In this document: in pieces, positions 16,587 through 26,330 of the stretch | How positions within the stretch are numbered: position 1 is the first letter of the stretch | How the letters are laid out: each line of letters opens with the position of its first letter | Source of the DNA: an uncultured bacterium | GTDB lineage: Bacteria > Bacillota > Limnochordia > DTU080 > JAAYLA01 | Assembly (NCBI GenBank): GCA_937983075.1 | Contig: CALKAQ010000063.1 | Span: forward strand, 54,000-117,999 | Reading direction: 5' to 3' | DNA: 64,000 bases | The notes under the pieces: generated by a model | Told to the model about the DNA's origin: nothing | Database searches by the model: none | What the model saw: only the letters and a program-made list of their open reading frames with translations | Program-made: the position numbers and the translations under genes

Positions 16587-17411
16587 TCACCCCGTTTCTT
16601 TTTGATACAAGAAGGGGCCCGCCGTACGAAGTCCATAGTTGCCCGGGTTGAAAATGCTTTCGGTACTTCCGATCATGAGATAGCCGCCAGGCACCAACGA
16701 TTCGGCAAAGCGTTGATAAATCCGTTCTTTAGCTTCGTCGGTGAAATAAATGACGACATTGCGGCACAGAATTAAATGAACGCCTTGCGGATACGGATCG
16801 GAAAGCAGATCATGCAAACGAAACTCAACGAGTTTTTGAATGTCTTCGTTGATCTTCCACTGTCCGTCTGCAGTGCGTTGAAAGAATCGGCGGCGCCTCG
16901 CTTCGGAAACCTCGCGCAGCTTGTCTTCACCGTAAACGCCGGCCCTGGCCACCCGAAGCGCTTTCGCGTCGATATCGGTACCTAAGACGCGGTGACGCAC
17001 CCCGTCCTGCTGTTCGGCCAGAAGGATCGCCATGGAATACGGCTCGGCACCGATGGAGCAGCCTGCACTCCAGATGGTCAGCCTGCGAAATCGGCTCCGT
17101 AATTCAGGGAGCACCTCTTTCTCCAAAACCTCGTAGCGCTCTGGGTTCCGGAAAAATTCCGAAACATTGATCATCAAAAAGTCCTTCAAATGCTGCAAGG
17201 CCTCTTCATCTAGTTCAATGAGCCTGGCCAAAGCGAAGAAATCGGCAACACCAACCCGTTTGAGATAACCTGTCAAGCGCCGAATCATTTGCCGGCTCTT
17301 ATACGCACTGAGATCGATACCGGTCAGCTGCTTCAGTTTGCGTCCGAGCAGCTCGTATCCCGGATGCTCGGAAACATCCTCGCTCCGGGCCGCGGCCGGA
17401 AACTGAATCAT
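16587..17411 (-). CDS. cheR: CheR chemoreceptor methyltransferase
   Basis: The 274-residue protein has the all-helical N-terminal CheR domain (about 18-75) and a SAM-binding domain with SAGCSIGAEPYSMA, LGTDIDAKAL and ILCRNVVIYF. It methylates glutamates of the chemoreceptor at 21593-23410, opposing CheB. The ATG follows GGGGGAG. It lies 23 bases from cheB in the operon. Confidence 0.95.
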   Translation of the reverse strand: MIQFPAAARSEDVSEHPGYELLGRKLKQLTGIDLSAYKSRQMIRRLTGYLKRVGVADFFALARLIELDEEALQHLKDFLMINVSEFFRNPERYEVLEKEVLPELRSRFRRLTIWSAGCSIGAEPYSMAILLAEQQDGVRHRVLGTDIDAKALRVARAGVYGEDKLREVSEARRRRFFQRTADGQWKINEDIQKLVEFRLHDLLSDPYPQGVHLILCRNVVIYFTDEAKERIYQRFAESLVPGGYLMIGSTESIFNPGNYGLRTAGPFLYQKETG

Positions 17412-17434
17412 ATCTCCCCCGTCCCCCTCTTCAC

Positions 17435-18514
17435 TCAGCCTGTCGTCGAATGGAGTTGAGCACGTCGGCGAACGGTTTGTTCGAGAAGCTCCGCCATCTC
17501 GGAAAGCGGCACCACCTGATCGGCTTGCCCCATTTCAATGACCGCCCGGGGCATCCCGAACACAACACAGCTGGCTTCGTCCTGTGCGAAAACGATACCG
17601 CCCGCCTGCTTGATGCGCCTGGCGCCACGCGCACCGTCCATGCCCATGCCCGTCAGGACGACTCCGATCACACCGCTGCCCCACACGTCAACTGCAGATT
17701 CCATCGTCAAATCGACCGCAGGACGCACGCCCAAATGCGGTTCGCTCGAGTCGAACTTCATGCGCCCTCGCTTGTCAAAACGCAAGTGGAATCCGCCCGG
17801 AGCCACCCACACTTCGCCCGCCTTGGGGATGACGCCTTCCTTGGCTTCGGCCACATCCAAGCTGCTGTTCTTGTCCAAACGAGCGGCAAGCGACGCGGTA
17901 AAACCGGCGGGCATGTGCTGCACGATGACCACGGGAGCCCCGAAATCGCCCGGCAAGCTGGAAACAAGCTCTACAAGCGCTTTGGGGCCGCCGGTGGAGC
18001 TGCCTACGATGACGAGCTGCCGGGTGAGCTGACGCTTCGTTCGGGCTGGGTGCGGTGAAGTCGAGCGGACGGACGGTGCACGCCGCGGCCTCGCGTCTTC
18101 CAACGGACGCACCCGCGCCGTCGCTGCGACACGCACTTTGCTGATGAGCTCTTCCGCTACTTCATCGATGTTGAGCGATATCGCCCCGCCCGGTTTGGCG
18201 ACGACATCAACCGCACCGAGAGCAAGCGCTTCAATCGTGGCCGGTGCCTGTTGTGTCGTCAAGCTCGAAAGCATGACCACCGGAAGCGGATTTTCCTGCA
18301 TGAGCCGGCGCAGCATCGTCAGCCCGTCCATCACCGGCATTTCAACATCGAGCGTAATGACATCCGGTTTCAGCCGCTCGGCCGCTTCGAGTGCCTGCTG
18401 TCCGTCTCGGGCCGTTCCGACGACTTCAAAACCGGCATCCCGCAAAATCCTTGAGACCATTTGGCGCATCAGCGCCGAATCATCGACGACTAAAACCCGA
18501 ATCTTGCGAGCCAT
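17435..18514 (-). CDS. cheB: CheB protein-glutamate methylesterase/deamidase
   Basis: The 359-residue protein joins a receiver domain (about 1-120, phosphoacceptor in LDVEMPVMDG) to a methylesterase domain (about 165-350). The catalytic Ser lies in GSSTGGPKAL, the His in QHMPAGFT and the Asp in GMGMDGA. Phosphorylated CheB demethylates receptors for adaptation. The ATG at 18514 just follows the cheY stop; a TTG at 18523 would overlap it. Confidence 0.95.
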   Translation of the reverse strand: MARKIRVLVVDDSALMRQMVSRILRDAGFEVVGTARDGQQALEAAERLKPDVITLDVEMPVMDGLTMLRRLMQENPLPVVMLSSLTTQQAPATIEALALGAVDVVAKPGGAISLNIDEVAEELISKVRVAATARVRPLEDARPRRAPSVRSTSPHPARTKRQLTRQLVIVGSSTGGPKALVELVSSLPGDFGAPVVIVQHMPAGFTASLAARLDKNSSLDVAEAKEGVIPKAGEVWVAPGGFHLRFDKRGRMKFDSSEPHLGVRPAVDLTMESAVDVWGSGVIGVVLTGMGMDGARGARRIKQAGGIVFAQDEASCVVFGMPRAVIEMGQADQVVPLSEMAELLEQTVRRRAQLHSTTG

Positions 18515-18515
18515 A

Positions 18516-18872
18516 TCAGCCAACCTGCTTTTTCACGGCTCCCGTAACGACTTCCGGCTGGAACGGCTTGACAATAAAGTCTTTCGCCCCGGACTTAATG
18601 GCCTCGATCACGGTGCTTTCCTGACCGAGCGCCGAGCACATGATGATTTTCGCGTCGGGATGTTTCGACCGAATGACCCGCAGGGCTTCCAAACCGTCCA
18701 TCTCAGGCATGGTGATGTCCATCAGCGTGATGTCAGGTTTATGCTCATCGTAAGCAGCTACCGCTTCGTGGCCGTTGCTCGCTTCGATCACCTCATGACC
18801 GTCCGCCTCAAGGACCTTTCTCAGGCGCATTCGCATGAACGCCGCATCGTCCACAACCAAAACTAACGCCAA
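18516..18872 (-). CDS. cheY: CheY chemotaxis response regulator
   Basis: The 118-residue single-domain receiver has the acidic pair DD (residues 8-9), phosphoacceptor Asp52 in LMDITMP, the Ser of MCSALG and Lys of IVKPF. It carries the signal from CheA to the flagellar switch. A TTG start follows GGAGGT at about ten bases. Three different phosphatase or adaptation genes downstream (cheC, cheD, cheX) fit a Bacillus/Thermotoga-type chemotaxis system. Confidence 0.95.
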   Translation of the reverse strand: MALVLVVDDAAFMRMRLRKVLEADGHEVIEASNGHEAVAAYDEHKPDITLMDITMPEMDGLEALRVIRSKHPDAKIIMCSALGQESTVIEAIKSGAKDFIVKPFQPEVVTGAVKKQVG

Positions 18873-18905
18873 AATCGGTCACCTCCGAAATATGCCGCTA
18901 CGTTT

Positions 18906-21029
18906 TTAAGCAATGGCTCTGACAGCCTTTGACAGGCCTGCCGGATCGACAATCAGCGCCACTCTGCCATCCCCAAGAATCGAGGCGCCGGAAATGCCCG
19001 GAACGTTGCCGATAATGGGTCCCATCGTCTTGATAACGATCTCTTGTTCACCGAGCAGGCGATCGACCTTGACTCCGATGGGTGAAGATCCTGAGTTGAG
19101 CACAACAACCGATACGCCGGCGTTGTCCGTGGATTTTACACGCCACGCATCGCCCCAAATGGCGGCCGGGTTGAGAAGAGGCACCATTTCGCCGCGCACT
19201 TGCACCATTTCCCAGCCACGTGCCCGATGAACGTCTGACGGGTAAATGTGAATGACTTCCGTGACGTTGGAAAGCGGTACGGCAAACACGTGGCCGACGA
19301 TTTCTACCATCAAAGCCTGCAAAATGGCAAGCGTCAACGGCAATTTGATGGTGATGCGAGTTCCTCGCCCTTTCGCCGTCTCCAGGGTGATCGAACCGTT
19401 CACGCGCTCGACGTTTCGTTTGACGACGTCCATACCGACGCCACGCCCGGAAACCGTGCTGACATCCGCTGCCGTGCTGATCCCGGGTGCAAAAATGAGT
19501 TCCGCCGCTTCCATATCCGAAAGGCGTTCAGCTTCATCTTCTTGAATAACCCCGCGCTCTATCGCTTTTCTCTTCAACTTTTCAATGTCAATACCGCGCC
19601 CGTCATCGGCGACTTCAATGTAAATGTGGTTTTCCTGATGGTAGGCGGACAAGCTGACGACGCCTTCTTCACTTTTGCCCAGCCGACGCCGTTCTTCCAC
19701 GGGCTCAATGCCGTGATCGACGGCGTTGCGCAGCAGGTGGATCAGCGGATCTCCAATTTGCTCGATGACTGAACGATCGAGCTCGGTTTCTTCACCAGAC
19801 ATTTCGAACCGAATCGGTTTGTTCAACTGGCGCGACAAATCCCGAATCATGCGCGGGAACTTCTTAAACAGCATATCGATTGGCATCATGCGAGCCTGCA
19901 TGATGGTATCTTGCAAATCACCCGTCACGCGGCTGAGCCGATTGGAAACTTGAATGAGTTCTTCCTGCAGCTCGAGCTGACTCATATTGGCCACACCGAG
20001 CTGCGCCAAGCGCGTGCGATCGATAACCAGCTCGCCCACTAAATTCATCAATGTGTCGAGCAGCCGTACATCGACACGTATGGTCTGGCCCAAACTTCCG
20101 CCGCTCGGAAGCGGCCCGCTCAACGGTACGCGGCGTTGTTCAGCCGCGGCACCGCCAGCCGGGGCTTGGGCATTTGTGCTGCGCGGCGTTTCCTGCTCGG
20201 CCGGCTTCGGCTTGGGCGGTGTCGGCGCATCCGCCGGCGCCTGCTTGTCCTCAGCTTCGGACGGCGGCGCAACGTCGGCGTCAGCCCCCAGCGGTTCAAC
20301 CGCAATGATTTCGGGGATTTCCTTGATCTGGTTGACGATGGTTTCCATGGCCGCGCCCGACGCTACATAAACGGTCAATTCACGGGCATCGCTTGCCCCG
20401 CTCTCAATCTCCCCCCGTTCCGGCTCGGTTTGGACAATGGGTGTGTGATCCTCAATGACCAAAAGAGCTTGATACGCCCGCACCGCCGGCATCGGTGCAT
20501 CCGGGGCGATCTTGATGACAAGGCCCATCGCCGGACTCGCTTCCGCCGCGCCATCGGCAGACGGAGCTTCCGGCGCTTTCGTCGCCTCCGCCGCGGCGCT
20601 CGCCCCAGCACTCGCCGTTCCGGGCCCCGCCGTCAGCATCTCCATGAGCTCGGTGAGCGAGTTGATCGCCTGGGTGACGTCCACTTCTGCGTCCGTACCC
20701 TTTTGATCGATGACCACCAAGCCGGCTCGCAGCACATCGACGCCTTCGAATAGGCGATCAGCCAATTCGGTTGACATTTCAGCCTCGCCTTGGCGCACCA
20801 AATCGAGCAAGGATTCCATGACATGCGTCAAACGAGCGATGTTGTCGAAACCGGCAGTGGCCGCTCCCCCTTTCAGGGTGTGAGCGGCCCGAAAGATGCT
20901 TTGAATCAGCTCGCTGGAATCCGGCTCTTCTTCAAGGGCGATGAGGCTCTCCTCCATCAGCTGGATCTGCTCAACCGCCTCTTCGAAGAACAACTTGATT
21001 TCTTCGGGTGTCAACTCGAATCCCGCCAT
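18906..21029 (-). CDS. cheA: CheA chemotaxis histidine kinase
   Basis: The 707-residue kinase has an Hpt domain (about 5-110) with phospho-His50 in AAHTLKGG. A CheY-binding P2-like segment lies between two Ala/Pro-rich linkers. The dimerisation domain begins near 315, followed by the HATPase (HLLRNAVDHG, DDGRGI, GRGVGMD) and a CheW-like regulatory domain at about 570-700. It phosphorylates CheY and CheB under receptor control. The ATG at 21029 is seven bases from AAGAAGGGG; the GTG two codons upstream is too close. Confidence 0.95.
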   Translation of the reverse strand: MAGFELTPEEIKLFFEEAVEQIQLMEESLIALEEEPDSSELIQSIFRAAHTLKGGAATAGFDNIARLTHVMESLLDLVRQGEAEMSTELADRLFEGVDVLRAGLVVIDQKGTDAEVDVTQAINSLTELMEMLTAGPGTASAGASAAAEATKAPEAPSADGAAEASPAMGLVIKIAPDAPMPAVRAYQALLVIEDHTPIVQTEPERGEIESGASDARELTVYVASGAAMETIVNQIKEIPEIIAVEPLGADADVAPPSEAEDKQAPADAPTPPKPKPAEQETPRSTNAQAPAGGAAAEQRRVPLSGPLPSGGSLGQTIRVDVRLLDTLMNLVGELVIDRTRLAQLGVANMSQLELQEELIQVSNRLSRVTGDLQDTIMQARMMPIDMLFKKFPRMIRDLSRQLNKPIRFEMSGEETELDRSVIEQIGDPLIHLLRNAVDHGIEPVEERRRLGKSEEGVVSLSAYHQENHIYIEVADDGRGIDIEKLKRKAIERGVIQEDEAERLSDMEAAELIFAPGISTAADVSTVSGRGVGMDVVKRNVERVNGSITLETAKGRGTRITIKLPLTLAILQALMVEIVGHVFAVPLSNVTEVIHIYPSDVHRARGWEMVQVRGEMVPLLNPAAIWGDAWRVKSTDNAGVSVVVLNSGSSPIGVKVDRLLGEQEIVIKTMGPIIGNVPGISGASILGDGRVALIVDPAGLSKAVRAIA

Positions 21030-21055
21030 GAGCACCCCTTCTTTCCAGGCAATGC

Positions 21056-21559
21056 CTACTCGGTGTTTTGCATGTCTCCGACAAATTCCGCGAACGCCTC
21101 TCTCTCCGTCGTCGTAAGTACACGATTGACATCAAGAAGAATGATGAGTTGATCATCCAGTTTGGCGATCCCGGAAATGTACTGCGATTCAACCGAGACC
21201 ACGTACGGTGAAGGAGGCCCGATGTCGGCCGTGTCGACTTTCAACACTTCGGTGACGCTGTCGACGATCACTCCGACAGTTTGGTCGTCCATTTCGATGA
21301 CGACGATGCGTTGATCGTTGTTCGCTTCACCCGGCTCAAATCCAAAGCGCTTGCGCAAATCGAGAACAGGAATAACGCTCCCCCGGAGATTGATGACCCC
21401 TTCAACGAAAACCGGTGTTTTGGGCACCCGCGTGATCGCGGGAACCCGGATGATTTCTTTCACATGATGGATATCGACACCATAGGTCTCTCCCGCTACG
21501 TAGAACACCACCAGCTGGCGATGATCCGACGCATGCTGGGCTTGTAATGCTCCGTCCAT
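21056..21559 (-). CDS. cheW: CheW chemotaxis coupling protein
   Basis: The 167-residue single CheW domain shows VVFYVAGETYGVDI, the NLRGSVIPVLDLRKRFG motif and ISGIAKLDDQLIILLDV. It links the chemoreceptor to CheA. GGGGGG precedes the ATG. It is the second gene of the operon, directly after the receptor gene. Confidence 0.95.
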   Translation of the reverse strand: MDGALQAQHASDHRQLVVFYVAGETYGVDIHHVKEIIRVPAITRVPKTPVFVEGVINLRGSVIPVLDLRKRFGFEPGEANNDQRIVVIEMDDQTVGVIVDSVTEVLKVDTADIGPPSPYVVSVESQYISGIAKLDDQLIILLDVNRVLTTTEREAFAEFVGDMQNTE

Positions 21560-21592
21560 TTCAGCACGCCCCCCCTAAGCGTTAATCCTCAT

Positions 21593-23410
21593 TTAGACTT
21601 TGAATTGAGCCACGAGCTGCCGGAGCTGCTGTGCGACCTCAGCCAAGGACTGCGCTGACTTCGAAACCTCCTCATTCGATGCGTTCATTTCTTCCGCCGA
21701 TGCGCTCACTTGCTCAGCCGAAGCTGCCGTCTGTTCCGAAACTGCAGCGATGCTCTCCATGGCATTGGCCACCCGGTCGCTGTGAGAGGCCATTTCCTCG
21801 GCCGCCGCCGAATTTTCTTCCGTGACGTGATTGACCTCCTCAAAGGCTGCGACAAGCTCGTCGATTTGTTCGGTCACGGTCTGCGTTTCGAGCGAAATCG
21901 CCTGAATTTGTTCGTTGGTCACTTCCAAAGCGTTCAGGATTTCAGCCAACGCGCCACCGGCTCGCTGTGCGAGTTCCGTACCGCTTTCGACCTTGCTCGT
22001 ACCCAACTCCATGGCCGCCACGGCTTCAGCAATGCCTTCGCGCATGTTTTCGATCAGATGGGTGATCTCTTCCGCCGAGCTGGCCGAACGCTCCGCAAGC
22101 TTTCGCACTTCGTCGGCAACTACGGCAAAGCCCTTGCCGTGATCTCCCGCCCGCGCAGCCTCGATCGCGGCATTGAGCGCCAACAGATTCGTCTGTGCGG
22201 CGATGTCTGAAATCACCTGGACGATTTCACCCACACGCTCCGAATGCTCGCCGAGGCGGCGAACTTTTTCGGCCGTCTCCAACACGCTCGCCCGAATTTC
22301 CTCCATGCCGCTGACCGTCCGCTGTACCGTCTGTCCGCCTTCCCGAGCCACTTCGACGGTTTCCCGGGCCGATGCCGCCATTTCATTCGCGTTGGCGGCG
22401 ACTCCTTGAACCCCGGCAGACATGCGGCTGACGGTTGCCGTCGTGCGTTGGACGACTTCAGACTGCTGCTGGGCACCCTGAGCGATTTGATCGATCGCAC
22501 GGCGCAGCTCTTCTACGGCCATCACTGTGTCTTGAACGATGCGGCTTTGATCGCCGGTGCCGGCGGCAACTTGGCTGATGGTTTCCGCAATTTGCTCTGT
22601 CGCGCGCGCCGCTTCTTCGGTGATGGCCGTCATTTCCTCGCTGCTCGCATTGAGCTCGTCGCTCGTCGCTCGAATCTCTTGCACCATCTGGCGCAGGTGA
22701 TCGACCATCAGGTTGACGTTGCGGGCGAGCTGTCCGACTTCGTCTTGGCTTCGAATGTCCGCTTTCACCGTGAGATCGTTGTGCGCCACCGCTTGCACGA
22801 CATCGCTCAGTCGCCGCATCGGGCGAACAACCCAATAATTCATCAAGAACCAGCCGACAGCGACCACACCGAACCCAATCGCCAACAGCACCGCCTGGAT
22901 CCAAAGCGAGAAATTGATTCGCGACTCGGAGCTTTCGCGCAGCGCTTCGACGACCGAATTCATGGTCGCAACGAACGTTTCACTGTCCGCCGCGATGTCC
23001 CGGATGGCCTGACTCGTATTGCCGAGCACCCGAGCAGTAACGATATCGATATTGGGGCTGAAAGCGGCCCACTCCGTTTTGAGTTGTTCAAAACGTTCCA
23101 GCGCCACCGGATCCGTAATAGCCTGGATGTCGAGCTCTTCATCGCCGTTCTCCAAAATCGCGAGCGCCTTGTCGATCTCCTGCTGTGTCGCCAGCAGGCT
23201 GGGTATTGCGTTCGGATCACCTTGCAAGACAAGCAAAGCATCTTTGGCCAGACGCTGAATGAGCATTTGCTGCTCGGATGCGAGGTTCATCAAGCGAATT
23301 TCATCATTTTGACGATCGATGGATATGTAGGTGAGAAAGAAAATACCGATGATCAGCACGAGAAACAAGCCGAAATTGAACATTACTTTGGTTCTCAGGC
23401 TCTTTAACAA
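21593..23410 (-). CDS. Methyl-accepting chemotaxis protein
   Basis: The 605-residue receptor has a transmembrane helix near 10-30, a helical periplasmic or extracellular sensor (about 31-180, four-helix-bundle style without a Cache fold), a second helix at about 185-207, and a HAMP domain to about 260. The long signalling coiled coil has the conserved tip [20 protein letters not shown]. The ligand is unknown. TTG at 23410 is preferred because GGAGGT lies eight bases upstream, and it gives a normal short cytoplasmic N-terminus. It heads the chemotaxis operon behind a SigD-type promoter. Confidence 0.92.
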   Translation of the reverse strand: MLKSLRTKVMFNFGLFLVLIIGIFFLTYISIDRQNDEIRLMNLASEQQMLIQRLAKDALLVLQGDPNAIPSLLATQQEIDKALAILENGDEELDIQAITDPVALERFEQLKTEWAAFSPNIDIVTARVLGNTSQAIRDIAADSETFVATMNSVVEALRESSESRINFSLWIQAVLLAIGFGVVAVGWFLMNYWVVRPMRRLSDVVQAVAHNDLTVKADIRSQDEVGQLARNVNLMVDHLRQMVQEIRATSDELNASSEEMTAITEEAARATEQIAETISQVAAGTGDQSRIVQDTVMAVEELRRAIDQIAQGAQQQSEVVQRTTATVSRMSAGVQGVAANANEMAASARETVEVAREGGQTVQRTVSGMEEIRASVLETAEKVRRLGEHSERVGEIVQVISDIAAQTNLLALNAAIEAARAGDHGKGFAVVADEVRKLAERSASSAEEITHLIENMREGIAEAVAAMELGTSKVESGTELAQRAGGALAEILNALEVTNEQIQAISLETQTVTEQIDELVAAFEEVNHVTEENSAAAEEMASHSDRVANAMESIAAVSEQTAASAEQVSASAEEMNASNEEVSKSAQSLAEVAQQLRQLVAQFKV

Positions 23411-23469
23411 AGGTTCCGACCTCCCGATTTCAGCCCACAGGCTTCTGCCAGAACACAAGATGTGAAAAA

Positions 23470-23501
23470 CCAGCCCCTAAACTGAAAGCCCTCAGGGCTG
23501 G
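23470..23501 (-). terminator. Terminator-like hairpin in the chemotaxis operon leader
   Basis: On the minus strand CCAGCCC pairs with GGGGCTGG and is followed by five T. It lies between the SigD-type promoter and the receptor start, so it would act as an attenuator. The upstream arm can pair instead with the nearby GGGCT (loop TGA), which would break the terminator stem. Confidence 0.45.
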
Positions 23502-23593
23502 CTCAAGGGTGGTTTGTCTGACCGAATACATACTTTTTTGTCAAGCAGATGCCCGGTATCCCAAGGAAAGGCAATCCGTCTTCCCACCGTTAT

Positions 23594-23621
23594 ATATCGG
23601 CATTTCCACTGCTTGGCTTTA
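23594..23621 (-). promoter_or_regulatory. SigD (sigma-28) type promoter of the chemotaxis operon
   Basis: Read on the minus strand, TAAA is followed after 16 bases by GCCGATAT, matching the flagellar sigma factor consensus (TAAA-N15-GCCGATAT). It lies about 180 bases before the receptor start, leaving a long leader. SigD control of receptor and che genes is known in Bacillus. Confidence 0.75.
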
Positions 23622-23696
23622 GCAAATTGTAGATATCCAACAAGGCCGTTGTATATAATGGCAATGGGGCTCCGGGGGGAGAAAGGAAGAAGCGTT

Positions 23697-24365
23697 TTGA
23701 CACGCACAACATTGGGTTTTTTGCTGATTGCAATCGGTGGACTCCTTGTCCTCGACCGCACCACGTCCATCGATGCGTGGGCCTTGGTCGTACAATGGTG
23801 GCCGCTCATCCTCATCGTTTACGGAATCGCCGACCTCATCCGAGGCCGCTCCAACACCCAAGGTTGGGTCGTGCTCATCATCGGTCTTTTGTTTCAAGCG
23901 CACAAACTCAACATTATCCATCGCTCGCATTGGTACTACCTCTGGCCGTTCGCCATCATCGCATTGGGCTTATGGCTCATCATCAGCCGTCCTCGCGCAG
24001 CCCGAGTCGACCGCACCAATCGAAGTGATGTCCTCGATATCACCACCATTTTCGGCAGTTCAAACGAAGTTCTCACGACGCAATCATTCCGGGGCGGCCA
24101 AGCATTCGTGCTTTTTGGCGATGTCGACGTCGATCTGCGCAACGTAAACTTTGCCGTCGAGCGGCCTGTCATCGAGATCAACGTCTTTTTTGGCGATTTG
24201 GAAATCATCGTACCGCGCCATTGCCGAGTCGAGTTCAAGCCCGTGGCGATTTTGGCCGAGGTAAAGGAAGATCTTTTAGACAGTTACGAGGAATCTTCCA
24301 AACCTGAAGCAACCATTTATATTCACGGCACCGTGCTGTTCGGTGCGCTGAAAGTACGAAACTAA
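23697..24365 (+). CDS. LiaF/YvqF-like membrane protein
   Basis: The 222-residue protein has an N-terminal membrane region with about four helices (6-22, 30-48, 57-75, 82-98). The C-terminal beta domain resembles the LiaF C-terminus (DUF2154), with FGSSNEVLTTQSFRGG, LFGDVDVDLR and FGDLEIIVPRHCRVE. LiaF-type proteins repress a cell-envelope stress two-component system, but no liaRS genes lie nearby. TTG at 23697 follows AAAGGAAG. It is divergent from the chemotaxis operon, and a TATAAT lies at 23654-23659. Confidence 0.8.
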   Translation: MTRTTLGFLLIAIGGLLVLDRTTSIDAWALVVQWWPLILIVYGIADLIRGRSNTQGWVVLIIGLLFQAHKLNIIHRSHWYYLWPFAIIALGLWLIISRPRAARVDRTNRSDVLDITTIFGSSNEVLTTQSFRGGQAFVLFGDVDVDLRNVNFAVERPVIEINVFFGDLEIIVPRHCRVEFKPVAILAEVKEDLLDSYEESSKPEATIYIHGTVLFGALKVRN

Positions 24366-24382
24366 GCCCGGAGGAGAACACC

Positions 24383-24814
24383 ATGTTTCGCTGGCTGTTG
24401 TTTTTCCACGTCACTTGCGTCGCCCTATGGCTAGGCTCCATCAGTGCAGTCTATATTTTGCATCGCAAAGCCATGGCCGTTGGTAATAACCAACATGCAC
24501 TCGCCATACAAACGACCCGTTCTGTGATTCGCGGCATTATGAACCCTTGTTCGATTGTCGTGCTGCTCACCGGCATCACCATGCTCATGCAAATGGGCCT
24601 GGTTGGGCGGGAGAGACCGTTCTGGCTCGCCTTTATGGAGCAGTTTGGCGGCTTCGTGATTTTGCTTTCCGTCGGTCTACTCACCTGGCAAATGCGTCGT
24701 CTCGCCGCATCTGCAGAGACACAAGCATCGCTCGGCAACATCAACCGCATCCTGACATGGATTGGCGCCGGAATTGTAGCCGTATTGCTTGTCGTACTCC
24801 TCCGCTTGGGATGA
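24383..24814 (+). CDS. CopD/DUF2269-like four-helix membrane protein
   Basis: The 143-residue protein has four hydrophobic helices. Helix 1 carries FHVTCVALWLG, the same H-x6-W-x-G arrangement as the protein at 6487-6969, so the two look like distant paralogues. Possible heme or metal binding is inference. The ATG follows GGAGGAG and lies 17 bases after the LiaF-like gene, suggesting one transcript. Confidence 0.65.
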   Translation: MFRWLLFFHVTCVALWLGSISAVYILHRKAMAVGNNQHALAIQTTRSVIRGIMNPCSIVVLLTGITMLMQMGLVGRERPFWLAFMEQFGGFVILLSVGLLTWQMRRLAASAETQASLGNINRILTWIGAGIVAVLLVVLLRLG

Positions 24815-24937
24815 GCGGACTTGCCGCAGCGCCATTCGGTCGTTGTGCCAATCAGCGTTTCAGCTGCGTAGGATATCTGCGTTAGAAAAGTATGCGGAGA
24901 CAACGATGCTTGTCGTCCTCATAAGGAGATGTCCAGC

Positions 24938-26215
24938 TTGGCAACAGACCTGACGGCGCAGGAAAACGAAACGACAAATCCGTTCGCCATGGCTCAACAG
25001 CTGCTACGCGAATCATGCGACACCATGGCTCTCGATCCGGACGTATACGAGCTGCTTAAAGAACCGGCAAGAGCATTGATCGTATCGATTCCCGTTCGGA
25101 TGGACTCCGGGGAGATACAAAACTTTACCGGCTTTCGAGTACAGCACTGCGACGTTTTGGGGCCGACCAAAGGCGGCATTCGTTTTCACCCGAATGTCAC
25201 GCTCGACGAAATGAAGGCGCAGGCCATGTGGATGACCTTCAAATGCAGCGTGATCGGTCTTCCGTTTGGCGGCGCCAAAGGCGGAGTGATTTGCAACCCG
25301 AAGACCATGTCCCCGGGTGAACTCGAACGCCTGAGCCGCGGCTACATTCAAGCGTTGGCGTCAAACATCGGCCCCGATAAAGACATTCCCGCCCCTGACG
25401 TTTATACCACCCCCCAAATCATGGGCTGGATGTACGATGAATTCTCGCGGATTCATGGCCGGAACGTACCGGGTGTCATTACCGGAAAGCCCATTGTTCT
25501 GGGAGGTTCGCTGAGCCGCAACGAAGCCACTGCTCTTGGCTGCGTGTTTGCCATCCGGGAAGCTGCAGCACGCAAGAACATCCAGCTCGATCAAGCGACC
25601 GCAGTCATTCAAGGATTCGGCAATGCAGGCAGTATCACCGCCAAAATGCTGCACGAGCTCGGCGTTACCGTCTTGGGGGTCAGTGATTCGAACGGTACGG
25701 CTGTTCACGAAAATGGGCTAAATTTGGAAGGCTTATTGGCACATAAGGCGAAAACAAGTAGTGTCGCCGAATTTCCGGGCAGCAAAAGCGTGCCGGCCGA
25801 CGAACTGTTGGAATTGGAATGTGACATTCTGGTTCCGGCTGCTTTGGAAAACGTCATCACCCGCCATAACGCCCCAAAAATTCGGGCGAAAATCGTGGCG
25901 GAGGCAGCCAACGGCCCGACGACTCCCGAAGCCGACGAACTGCTTTACGCACGAGACATTTTGGTCATTCCCGACATTTTGGCCAACGCGGGAGGCGTCA
26001 CAGTCTCGTATTTCGAGTGGGTTCAAAACCTGACTCAGCTGTACTGGACTGAGAGCGAAGTCAATGAACGCCTCGAAAGCATGATGGTTCAAGCGTTCGA
26101 ACGTACATACGGCGTGCACGAGCAGCATCGCGTCAGCATGCGCATGGCCGCTTACATGGTAGCGCTTGAACGCATTGCCGAAGGATTGCGAGCTCGCGGC
26201 CGGCTCAAAACTTAA
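24938..26215 (+). CDS. Glu/Leu/Phe/Val dehydrogenase, probably NAD(P)-glutamate dehydrogenase
   Basis: The 425-residue enzyme has the dimerisation/catalytic domain with GPTKGGIRFHP, KCSVIGLPFGGAKGG (catalytic Lys region) and PAPDVYT. The Rossmann domain shows GFGNAG and AANGPTTPEAD. Glutamate dehydrogenases interconvert glutamate and 2-oxoglutarate plus ammonia. Length and motifs fit the hexameric GudB/RocG type, though the cofactor is not certain. TTG at 24938 is favoured, with AAGGAG nine bases away; the ATG at 24929 abuts the ribosome binding site. Confidence 0.9.
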   Translation: MATDLTAQENETTNPFAMAQQLLRESCDTMALDPDVYELLKEPARALIVSIPVRMDSGEIQNFTGFRVQHCDVLGPTKGGIRFHPNVTLDEMKAQAMWMTFKCSVIGLPFGGAKGGVICNPKTMSPGELERLSRGYIQALASNIGPDKDIPAPDVYTTPQIMGWMYDEFSRIHGRNVPGVITGKPIVLGGSLSRNEATALGCVFAIREAAARKNIQLDQATAVIQGFGNAGSITAKMLHELGVTVLGVSDSNGTAVHENGLNLEGLLAHKAKTSSVAEFPGSKSVPADELLELECDILVPAALENVITRHNAPKIRAKIVAEAANGPTTPEADELLYARDILVIPDILANAGGVTVSYFEWVQNLTQLYWTESEVNERLESMMVQAFERTYGVHEQHRVSMRMAAYMVALERIAEGLRARGRLKT

Positions 26216-26330
26216 CCTTTAAAAACTTGTGCGGGAAGGCTGCCGTGAGAGATGCTTGCATCCACACGCAAGTCTTCTCCCACGACGGTTGGACAAGTTG
26301 TAAAAAGGACTGCGGAGGTTCATATTTGGA

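Noticed and set aside
23516..23544. SigA promoter in the chemotaxis leader
   Set aside because: A TTGACA is present on the minus strand, but no acceptable -10 lies 16-18 bases downstream.
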